Assembly: GCA_003223595.1 (NCBI GenBank)
Contig: QHVR01000053.1
Span: 1 to 8,427, forward strand
Source: Acidobacteriota bacterium
Lineage (GTDB): Bacteria > Acidobacteriota > Terriglobia > Terriglobales > Acidobacteriaceae
DNA length: 8,427 nt
Direction: 5' to 3'
In this document: positions 1-4,570 of the stretch, one piece after another
Layout: each line of letters opens with the position of its first letter
Position numbering within the stretch: the stretch's first letter is position 1
Notes under the pieces: generated by a model
What the model saw: only the letters and a program-made list of their open reading frames with translations
The model's database searches: none
What the model was told of the DNA's origin: nothing
Made by a program: the position numbers and the translations under genes

Positions 1-19
1 CTGTCCTCGAAACCTTTCA

Positions 20-48
20 ACCATACGTGCTGCGCAAAACCCTGTCAA
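20..48 (-). promoter_or_regulatory. Candidate sigma-70 promoter reading left out of the window
   Basis: Read on the minus strand there is a perfect -35 hexamer TTGACA (43-48), a 17-bp spacer and TATGGT (20-25), which matches four of six bases of the -10 consensus. The ideal spacing and full -35 make it plausible. It would drive a gene starting left of base 1, which cannot be seen. Confidence 0.35.
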
Positions 49-151
49 CGCGAGCCCTTCACAGAATTTCCACGTGATTTCCACAGTGGGAAAGATCTGC
101 AGGGGCGGACTGGGGAGCAAAAAGGCTCGTTCCAGCGCACGATGGTATGGC

Positions 152-195
152 CTTCCGCTTCGAAGCGCTCATTTCGGCGCAGGCCGAAGCGGAAG
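152..195. repeat. Inverted repeat, 11-bp perfect arms
   Basis: CTTCCGCTTCG at 152-162 is repeated as its exact reverse complement CGAAGCGGAAG at 185-195, with a 22-base spacer that has some further GCG/CGC pairing. No T-run follows on either strand, so it does not look like a rho-independent terminator. It may be an RNA hairpin, a REP-like element or a protein-binding site. Confidence 0.6.
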
Positions 196-275
196 ACAGA
201 AAATTGAGAAAAGAACTTACTTTTGGAGGTCCTTGCCTTGAAGGTACCCTTCAGAAACCTACTCTTGTTTCCGAA

Positions 276-302
276 TCAAGCCCCGTGGCCGGGGCGACTT
301 GA
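276..302. repeat. GC-rich hairpin with TCAAG/CTTGA flanks
   Basis: GCCCCG (280-285) and CGGGGC (290-295) pair around the loop TGGC. The outer bases TCAAG (276-280) and CTTGA (298-302) can extend the stem across a small bulge. It begins with the same GCCCCG as the hairpin at 1837-1860, so both may belong to a dispersed palindromic repeat family. No T-run follows. Confidence 0.5.
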
Positions 303-666
303 GAACTCTTAATATTCTCTATAAAGCTTAGATGCCGGGCGGACACGAGAGATTCAAAAATACGACCGGCTGCCACACATCTGCTCTCGGTGAATTGTTT
401 ATATCAAGGCCTGCGCAAAAGTGCAAGGGGGAATTTGATAAGGGCGGAAGTTTACCGATTTGGTGCCCCGAACCGTGCTCAAAAGCGCATGCCGAGCAGA
501 CTTCCAGCTTCGTCCCTGGGAACAGTCATCTTAGCGGGGAATAATGCGAACGTGCATCGCTAATGAATCCGAGAGTTCACTGGGACAATCAATCTCTAGA
601 TTTCGGCAGCATCGTGCCGATTTCTTGATGGCAGTTGAGGCAAAGCTGGACAGCACCGTAGAGCGA

Positions 667-1044
667 CTACATCCGCTCGGGAAATCCCATCGCCATCTGC
701 ACTCCCTTTGCGATTCTTTCGATCATGCTCTCCGACAATCGGCGCAGTCTCTGGTTCGGTTCACGCAGACTTGATTTGCGCACGGTGGTGATGTTTTCGG
801 CTTGCACCGTCGATGGTTCCCTGAGCCCGGTTTCGCCGGGAGCGAGCGGAATATGCGTGGGGAGTCGCGCCGGAGTCGTGGAGAGCGGAACTACTAAGAC
901 GGTGGTCGCGCGTTCGTGAGCATTGCGCGCTTCGATGGAAACGATCACCACAGGCCGATCGCTCTTCTCCGGAGGGTCGGTTGGCAGCTTGACGAACCAT
1001 ATCTCGCCGCGCTGGGGGAATCGCATTTGCTTTTGCACGGGCAT
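667..1044 (-). CDS. MazF/PemK-family endoribonuclease toxin
   Basis: This 125-residue protein reads as the toxin of a type II toxin-antitoxin pair, a sequence-specific mRNA interferase that acts in the cytoplasm when its antitoxin is lost. It shows the hallmarks of the PemK/MazF fold: RGEIWFVKL at residues 12-20 (first strand), DRPVVIVS at 29-36, VVPLST at 51-56, and a later conserved stretch around STVQAENITTVRKSSL (78-93). The length is typical. The arginine of the RPVV motif and the Ser/Thr residues of PLSTT are the likely active-site region by analogy with MazF. The gene starts 9 bases after the antitoxin stop, so the two are co-transcribed and probably translationally coupled. No clear Shine-Dalgarno precedes the first Met, and Met7 (base 1026) is an alternative start. 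The target sequence cannot be read from the gene. Confidence 0.9.
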   Translation of the reverse strand: MPVQKQMRFPQRGEIWFVKLPTDPPEKSDRPVVIVSIEARNAHERATTVLVVPLSTTPARLPTHIPLAPGETGLREPSTVQAENITTVRKSSLREPNQRLRRLSESMIERIAKGVQMAMGFPERM

Positions 1045-1053
1045 GCGTTCGGT

Positions 1054-1305
1054 CTACATCTGCGATTCCGAAAAGTTTCCCCACTGTTCTTCCTTCGCGA
1101 TTTCCTCGTCTGAGAGAGTGTCGTAGTAGGCGGCGACCTGCGCGGCGAGATCGGCTTTGCGCCACTCGCGGACGATCTGCTCCAGGGCGGCGGTCAGCGA
1201 GTCCAGCTCTTCCTTCTTGCGATAGCTTTCCAAGACATCAATAACATCCTCGGCTAGGGAGAAGGTTTTGGGCTGCTTTTTTCTGGCGGATTGCGGCATT
1301 AGCAT
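1054..1305 (-). CDS. Antitoxin of the MazF-type pair (ribbon-helix-helix-like)
   Basis: This small acidic protein (83 residues) precedes the toxin in the usual antitoxin-first order. The N-terminal half, from KTFSLAEDVIDVLESY (about 14-29) to the helix ending near EQIVREWRK (about 50), has the strand-helix-helix pattern of ribbon-helix-helix DNA-binding domains. The C-terminal part, with AAYYDTLSDEEIAKEEQWGNF, is acidic and aromatic like the toxin-binding tails of such antitoxins. It likely neutralises the toxin and represses its own operon through the palindrome at 1318-1332. The start is uncertain: the GGGAT at 1308-1312 lies only 2 bases from the Met at 1305 but 8 bases from the Met at 1299 (codon 3), so 1299 may be the true start. 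Confidence 0.85.
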   Translation of the reverse strand: MLMPQSARKKQPKTFSLAEDVIDVLESYRKKEELDSLTAALEQIVREWRKADLAAQVAAYYDTLSDEEIAKEEQWGNFSESQM

Positions 1306-1317
1306 CTATCCCATGTT

Positions 1318-1332
1318 CAATATGACATATTG
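1318..1332. promoter_or_regulatory. Palindromic operator candidate ahead of the antitoxin gene
   Basis: CAATATGACATATTG is a perfect 15-bp palindrome around a central A, beginning 12 bases upstream of the antitoxin start codon. The half-site CAATAT recurs at 1345-1350. Ribbon-helix-helix antitoxins usually bind short palindromes over their own promoter, so this is the natural candidate site for autoregulation. Confidence 0.5.
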
Positions 1333-1353
1333 TGTGATCCTTTGCAATATCAA
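1324..1353 (-). promoter_or_regulatory. Possible promoter of the toxin-antitoxin operon
   Basis: On the minus strand TTGATA (1348-1353) could serve as the -35, with a weak -10 TATGTC at 1324-1329 after 18 bp. The -10 would fall inside the palindrome, which fits repression by the antitoxin. The -10 match is poor, so the exact position is uncertain. Confidence 0.3.
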
Positions 1354-1413
1354 CCGTTTTTCTGACACAACCGGGTCGACGGCGGCTGTCCCTAGATCTG
1401 GCGACGACGTGGC

Positions 1414-1821
1414 TCAGCGTTTCAGGAGGTGCCAGGCTTCTTTGTACTTTTCGTATTTTGCACGGGTGTTGTGCGGGGTTAGGAGGACGTCGGATTGTCC
1501 TTTCGTGGATTTGATGGGCAGGATGTACCAAGCATCCGTGGGGATTACGTAAGCGGCGATGAAGTCGATGTCGCGGGGGGAGTAGGGGAGTCCGTTGGAG
1601 TCGAGGTGGCATTTGTAGGAGTTGCCGCGGTGGAAGATGGTGCATTTGACCTGGACTCGGCGGAAGCGGCCGCGGTGGTCGGTGACGAGGTCGTAGGGGG
1701 CGGAGTCTCCCCAAGGCTTGGATACGCGGAACTTCAGTTCCAGGGCTCGGGTGATGAAACGGAGCTCCGCCCATTCGCCGCGCGCTTTCGCGTGGCGGAT
1801 GGATTCGCCTGGGGATTTCAT
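1414..1821 (-). CDS. Stand-alone PD-(D/E)XK nuclease, group-I-intron-endonuclease type
   Basis: This 135-residue protein resembles the small PD-(D/E)XK nucleases known as group-I-intron-associated endonucleases (the I-Ssp6803I-like family). The visible signature is a helix with the conserved glutamate in GEWAELRF (15-22), then PYDLVTD with Asp44, then RRVQVKCT with Gln57 and Lys59. Together these make the E...D...QxK active site. A further conserved block, DIDFIAAYVIP (84-94), follows. The Glu-to-Gln change in the third motif position is, as I recall, normal in this family, so the enzyme may be active. There is no sign of an intron around it. It is 108 bases upstream of the antitoxin on the same strand and probably transcribed separately. 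The ribosome binding site is weak (AGG about 12 bases upstream). The role is unknown: a homing-type remnant, a repair or defence nuclease, or a domesticated protein. Confidence 0.7.
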   Translation of the reverse strand: MKSPGESIRHAKARGEWAELRFITRALELKFRVSKPWGDSAPYDLVTDHRGRFRRVQVKCTIFHRGNSYKCHLDSNGLPYSPRDIDFIAAYVIPTDAWYILPIKSTKGQSDVLLTPHNTRAKYEKYKEAWHLLKR

Positions 1822-1836
1822 TTTTTCTTAAAACCT

Positions 1837-1860
1837 GCCCCGGAGCAATGGCTCCGGGGC
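1837..1860. repeat. Perfect 10-bp hairpin in the nuclease gene leader
   Basis: GCCCCGGAGC (1837-1846) and GCTCCGGGGC (1851-1860) pair perfectly around the loop AATG. It lies 15 bases upstream of the nuclease start codon, so it would sit in the mRNA leader or mark the boundary of a dispersed repeat. A smaller hairpin, CGAGC-TGG-GCTCG, follows at 1870-1882. Confidence 0.7.
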
Positions 1861-1896
1861 TACGTGTGTCGAGCTGGGCTCGGGATTTTCGGGAAT

Positions 1897-1922
1897 AAAA
1901 AAGGCGGCCTTTTCGGGCCGCC
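1897..1922 (-). terminator. Rho-independent terminator (minus strand)
   Basis: GGCGGCC (1903-1909) and GGCCGCC (1916-1922) form a perfect 7-bp GC-rich stem with a 6-base loop. On the minus strand six T residues follow (1897-1902), as in a classic intrinsic terminator. It would stop leftward transcription coming from the propeller/NTF2/MoaD-like genes. A shorter T-run (GCTTTTC) on the other side may give weak activity on the plus strand. Confidence 0.75.
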
Positions 1923-2098
1923 GCTTTTCTACTCTCTATATTTATTTTAGCAATTTGGGTGGGGTGAACCGGAAAGGATTTTTAAAATATTTTCCGTGTA
2001 TGTAGAAGGAGTTGCGGGGAATTGAGGCGATTTGGGGGCTTGACAAGAATTCTGGCCAACCGCCGCGACTGAAGCCGCAGATCATTGCTCGCCGCAGC

Positions 2099-2129
2099 GG
2101 CACGACTTGAAGAGGCTGCGGAAAAACTG
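2099..2129 (-). repeat. Interspersed repeat, inverted copy
   Basis: GGCACGACTT, then about four bases, then a block ending in GCTGCGGAAAAACT, is a near match to the reverse complement of the copies at 2274-2300 and 2377-2401. The shared core on this strand is CGACTT...AG(G/A)(C/T)TGCGGAAA. The opposite orientation would let this copy fold back on either of the other two in RNA or single-stranded DNA. Confidence 0.6.
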
Positions 2130-2190
2130 TTCTGCTGACCGAAAGTTTACCTCAGCGGCTAAAAGCCGCGAAGTAAAGCAAAGTACTTAC

Positions 2191-2260
2191 CGCAGCGCTG
2201 AAGCGCTGCGCCACCCCAAAGCTGCTGCGCGACCCCAAAAGCTGCTGCGCCACTTCAAAG
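2191..2260. repeat. 20-bp tandem repeat, three units, starting in a hairpin
   Basis: Three units of exactly 20 bp run from 2201 to 2260. Each carries a GC(G/T)CTGCTGCGC-like part, then (C/G)AC and an A-rich end; units two and three both start with GCTGCTGCGC. The first unit overlaps a strong hairpin, CGCAGCGCT-GA-AGCGCTGCG (2191-2210). Another hairpin, GCGGCT-AAA-AGCCGC, lies just before at 2155-2169. A plus-strand frame at 2107-2478 is open only because of this repeat and is not considered a gene. Confidence 0.6.
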
Positions 2261-2273
2261 CGCAATTCGCTGG

Positions 2274-2300
2274 AGTTTTTCCGCAACCTGTGAAGTCGCC
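2274..2300 (+). repeat. Interspersed repeat, direct copy 1
   Basis: This copy runs AGTTTTTCCGCAACCTGTG then AAGTCGCC. It shares about 20 of 24 bases with the copy at 2377-2401 and pairs with the inverted copy at 2099-2129. The segment between the two direct copies has more diverged look-alikes, such as CTTTCTCAACCTCCTCAC. Confidence 0.6.
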
Positions 2301-2376
2301 CTTCCCAAACCTCATCACGGGAAAGAGTCTTCGCAAACTAAAAGGCCTTTCTCAACCTCCTCACAAGCAAGGAGCC

Positions 2377-2401
2377 TTTCCGCAATCTGTGAAGTCGTGC
2401 C
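2377..2401 (+). repeat. Interspersed repeat, direct copy 2
   Basis: This copy, TTTCCGCAATCTGTGAAGTC then GTGCC, ends 12 bases from the MoaD-like stop codon. On the minus strand it lies in the 3' untranslated part of that gene's message. It matches the inverted copy at 2099-2129 through GGCACGACTT and TTGCGGAAA-type blocks. Confidence 0.6.
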
Positions 2402-2412
2402 CTTTCAAACCT

Positions 2413-2718
2413 CTACCCTCCGGCGATTGCTCCTATGATCAGGAAGGGTTCTTTGCCGGAGACTACTGGGTCGGGTAAGGGGGCATCGGGACTTTCGTGG
2501 GTGAGATCTTCCTGGCAGGCGAAGAAGCGCAGGAAGGCGCGGCGCTGCCTGGTACCGTGATCACGGATCGCGCCTTTCAGCATGGGATAGCGCTCTTCCA
2601 GGGCGTCGAGCACGGAGCGTTGCGTAACCGGTCCTTCGACTTCGATGGGAACCTCCTGGCCCACATGCGCCAAGGTTCGCAGATGCTGCGGCAATTCCAC
2701 TCGAATCATTACTGCCAT
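2413..2718 (-). CDS. MoaD/ThiS-like beta-grasp protein with C-terminal Gly-Gly
   Basis: This 101-residue protein looks like a ubiquitin-fold sulfur carrier. The N-terminus MIRVELPQHLRTLA and the following VDVEG-like strand match the MoaD/ThiS pattern, as does VLDALEERYPMLKGAI (37-52), the helix seen in MoaD. The protein ends exactly in FLIIGAIAGG before a TAG stop. The free Gly-Gly end is what an E1-like enzyme adenylates and converts to a thiocarboxylate, so it is the key functional feature. No molybdopterin, thiamine, E1-like or JAMM protease gene is in view, so the pathway is unknown. The start is Met1 or Met4 (2709). GAGG at 2730-2733 overlaps the NTF2-like stop codon, and only 13 bases separate the genes, so they are almost certainly co-transcribed. 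The family call is firm; the role beside a beta-propeller is inference. Confidence 0.85.
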   Translation of the reverse strand: MAVMIRVELPQHLRTLAHVGQEVPIEVEGPVTQRSVLDALEERYPMLKGAIRDHGTRQRRAFLRFFACQEDLTHESPDAPLPDPVVSGKEPFLIIGAIAGG

Positions 2719-2731
2719 TTCTAACGCATCC

Positions 2732-3166
2732 TCACTTCATATAGGTTTCTTGCAGGTAGAGAGCTTTCCATTCGTTGCCGGAGCGCGTCCAGACTTCGCC
2801 GAAGACGCTTTTTGCCTTACTGGATTCGCCCCCGGTCTTGCCTTCGTATTGCGCGATGTAGGTGACCAGGGCCGCGTTCGGTCCGAGCGACTTCACGGTG
2901 AAATCGGTGAGGGTGTAGCTGACGAGTTCGAATTCATCGACCGCATTGACTTCGGCTTTCTTATCGGCGAAGGCGGTGAGGCCCTCTTCAAACATGCGGA
3001 AGTGATCGTCAATCACGGAGGACAGGGCGGCTTTGTCTTTGTCCTTGAAACTCTGCCAGAGCTTTCGCACCCTGGCTTCGAGGGGAGGTGCGCCCGCTTG
3101 TTTTTCCTGCGCGATTGCTGCGCTCGCGCATGCCAGCAACAGGACCGCAACCGCAATCTTTCTCAT
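2732..3166 (-). CDS. Secreted NTF2-like (DUF4440/SnoaL-type) protein
   Basis: This 144-residue protein has an N-terminal Sec signal: positive MRK, hydrophobic IAVAVLLLACASA, and a probable cut after AIA at residue 19. The rest fits the NTF2-like cone fold. It has an N-terminal helix VRKLWQSFKDKDKAALSSVIDDHFRMF (33-59), a strand-rich part with VSYTLTDFTVKSLGPNAALVTYIAQYEG (82-109), and a final VWTRSGNEWKALYLQETYMK, the typical last strands of DUF4440 proteins. Such proteins often bind small ligands or have unknown roles; no catalytic residue can be assigned. A good ribosome binding site, AGGAGA (3177-3182), precedes the start. It lies between the propeller and MoaD-like genes on the same strand, but unlike them it is exported, so it may be a bystander in the operon. 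Confidence 0.8.
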   Translation of the reverse strand: MRKIAVAVLLLACASAAIAQEKQAGAPPLEARVRKLWQSFKDKDKAALSSVIDDHFRMFEEGLTAFADKKAEVNAVDEFELVSYTLTDFTVKSLGPNAALVTYIAQYEGKTGGESSKAKSVFGEVWTRSGNEWKALYLQETYMK

Positions 3167-3211
3167 GTTGTTTCTTTCTCCTGGGTTAATCGCAAAGCAA
3201 GAATCTGTTGC

Positions 3212-3257
3212 CAGTACTCAGTAGTCGAGTACTCAGTACTCAGTTCTCAGTTCTCAG
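3212..3257. repeat. Heptamer repeat array between propeller and NTF2-like genes
   Basis: Units of about seven bases, CAGTACT and CAGTTCT, are repeated roughly six times, including a GAGTACT and an eight-base CAGTAGTC variant. Two copies of CACAACAT follow at 3260-3275, running into the propeller stop codon. Such simple repeats are prone to slippage and fill most of the gap between the two genes. No terminator or clear promoter is visible here. Confidence 0.7.
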
Positions 3258-3274
3258 ACCACAACATCACAACA

Positions 3275-4450
3275 TCATTTCATCGTTTGCACTTCTACTG
3301 ACAGGACTGCGGGCAGGTCGTGCACTATGGGCTGCCAGGAATCTCCGGCGTTCGGCGAGACGTAGACTTGGCCGCCGGTGGTGCCGAAATAAATGCCGCA
3401 ATCGTCGAGGGTATCGACGGCCATGGCGTCGCGCAGGACGTCGACGTAGCAATCCTTCTGCGGGAGGCCTTTGGTGAGCGGCTCCCACTCGTTGCCTCCG
3501 GTGCGGCTGCGGTAGACGCGCAGCTTGCCTTCGTGGACGTAGTGCTCGCCGTCGCTCTTGATGGGGACTACATAAACGGTCTCGGGCTCGTGGGCATGCA
3601 CGTCGATGGCGAATCCGAAATCGGTGGGAAGATTTCCGCTGACTTCATGCCAGTTGTCGCCGGCGTCGTCGGAACGCATAACGTCCCAATGCTTCTGCAT
3701 AAAGAGCAGGCCGGGACGCTTAGGGTTCATGGCGATGTGGTGGACGCAGTGGCCGACTTCGGCGTGGGGATCGGGAATGTATTTGGAGTAGAGGCCTTTG
3801 TTGATGGGCTTCCAGGTCTTGCCGCCGTCGTCGGTGCGAAAGGCGCCCGCGGCCGAGATCGCGATGTAAATTCGCTTGGGATCGCTGGGATCGAGAATGA
3901 TGGTGTGCAGGCACATGCCGCCCGCGCCCGGCTGCCATTTGGGGCCGGTGCCGTGGCCGCGAAGGCCGGGGAGTTCCTTCCAGTTCTGGCCGCCGTCGGT
4001 GGATTTGAATAGGGCCGCGTCTTCGACTCCGGCGTACACGGTGTCAGGATCGGTGAGCGAAGGTTCGAGATGCCAGACGCGCTTGAACTCCCAGGGATGC
4101 TGTGTGCCGTCGTACCACTGATGGGTGGTGAGGGGCGCGCCGGCCGCGTCGTAGACGAATTTGTTGCTCTCGCCCTTGGGCATCCCGCCGGGAGCCGTGG
4201 TTTCGCCCGGAGGCGTTCCAGGCTGATGCCAGGTTTTGCCGCCGTCGTCGGAACGCTGAATGACCTGGCCGAACCATCCGCTGGTCTGGGAGGCGTAAAT
4301 GCGATTGGGATCGGCGGGGGATCCCTTGAGGTGATACAGCTCCCATCCGGCAAACAGCGGTCCATTGACTTCCCACTTGTCGCGCTTGCCGTCTGACGTA
4401 AGTATGAATGCGCCTTTGCGTGTGCCGACTAGAACTCGCACCTTGCTCAT
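3275..4450 (-). CDS. Asp-box (BNR) beta-propeller protein, sialidase/VPS10-like
   Basis: This 391-residue protein is a beta-propeller built from Asp-box (BNR) repeats. At least six boxes are visible: SDDGGKTW (67-74), STDGGQNW (150-157), TDDGGKTW (206-213), SDDAGDNW (260-267), SRTGGNEW (315-322, lacking the Asp) and SPNAGDSW (365-372). Each sits after a strand and matches the S-x-D-x-G-x-x-W consensus. No signal peptide or membrane segment is present, so it is probably cytoplasmic, unlike secreted sialidases. I see no clear sialidase arginine triad, so the common automatic label exo-alpha-sialidase should not be taken as function; a binding or scaffold role is as likely. AAAGGAG (4458-4464) lies 7 bases before the ATG and fixes the start. 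A promoter is visible upstream (4499-4526). It leads the group with the NTF2-like and MoaD-like genes. Confidence 0.85.
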   Translation of the reverse strand: MSKVRVLVGTRKGAFILTSDGKRDKWEVNGPLFAGWELYHLKGSPADPNRIYASQTSGWFGQVIQRSDDGGKTWHQPGTPPGETTAPGGMPKGESNKFVYDAAGAPLTTHQWYDGTQHPWEFKRVWHLEPSLTDPDTVYAGVEDAALFKSTDGGQNWKELPGLRGHGTGPKWQPGAGGMCLHTIILDPSDPKRIYIAISAAGAFRTDDGGKTWKPINKGLYSKYIPDPHAEVGHCVHHIAMNPKRPGLLFMQKHWDVMRSDDAGDNWHEVSGNLPTDFGFAIDVHAHEPETVYVVPIKSDGEHYVHEGKLRVYRSRTGGNEWEPLTKGLPQKDCYVDVLRDAMAVDTLDDCGIYFGTTGGQVYVSPNAGDSWQPIVHDLPAVLSVEVQTMK

Positions 4451-4498
4451 CGACTTGCTCCTTTAAGAAATGGCTCGTTGGCGAGGAATAGAAAAACG

Positions 4499-4526
4499 AT
4501 TCTATCGAAGCCTGCGGTGGAGTCAA
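4499..4526 (-). promoter_or_regulatory. Sigma-70-type promoter of the propeller gene
   Basis: On the minus strand TTGACT (4521-4526), a 16-bp spacer and TAGAAT (4499-4504) each match five of six consensus bases. The -10 lies about 50 bases before the start codon, and a good ribosome binding site follows. This gives the propeller gene its own start point, independent of the GH16 gene upstream. No intrinsic terminator is seen between them, so readthrough from GH16 is possible. Confidence 0.5.
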
Positions 4527-4570
4527 AGCGTGCTGGCGAACGAACGCGGAGCAACAACACAAAACATTTG

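Larger units (their letters stand above)
1..666. other. Region without a supported gene
   Basis: I see no convincing gene here. Two short plus-strand open frames, 332-544 and 544-774, have no recognisable domain, no ribosome binding site and ordinary out-of-frame composition, and the second runs into the toxin gene. The stretch does contain inverted repeats at 152-195 and 276-302 and a possible leftward promoter at 20-48. It also has an AT-rich patch at 299-331 with TTGAGA and TATAAA 15 bp apart, which could be a weak plus-strand promoter but has no gene to serve. Confidence 0.6.

Noticed and set aside
61..105. TTTCCAC motifs resembling DnaA boxes
   Set aside because: There are only two imperfect matches, with no AT-rich unwinding region and no dnaA/dnaN-type neighbours, so an origin is not supported.
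332..774. Two consecutive plus-strand frames, 332-544 and 544-774, with stop/start contact
   Set aside because: No ribosome binding sites, no domain-like pattern, and the second overlaps the well-supported toxin gene in antisense by over 100 bases.
1495..1950. Plus-strand frame of 151 codons opposite the nuclease gene
   Set aside because: It is rich in Val, Gly and Glu as expected of a shadow frame and has no motif; the minus-strand frame carries the E...D...QxK pattern.
2040..2068. Perfect TTGACA at 2040-2045 as a plus-strand promoter
   Set aside because: No -10-like hexamer lies at 16-18 bp spacing, and there is no plus-strand gene downstream.
2107..2478. Plus-strand frame of 123 codons
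   Set aside because: It is generated by the repeats at 2099-2401, is very basic and low in complexity, has no ribosome binding site and overlaps the end of the MoaD-like gene.
2645..3301. Plus-strand frame of 218 codons
   Set aside because: It is antisense to the NTF2-like gene, which has a signal peptide, a good ribosome binding site and family features.
3320..4012. Long plus-strand frame opposite the propeller gene
   Set aside because: It is an antisense shadow caused by GC-biased codon positions; the minus-strand frame has six Asp-box motifs.
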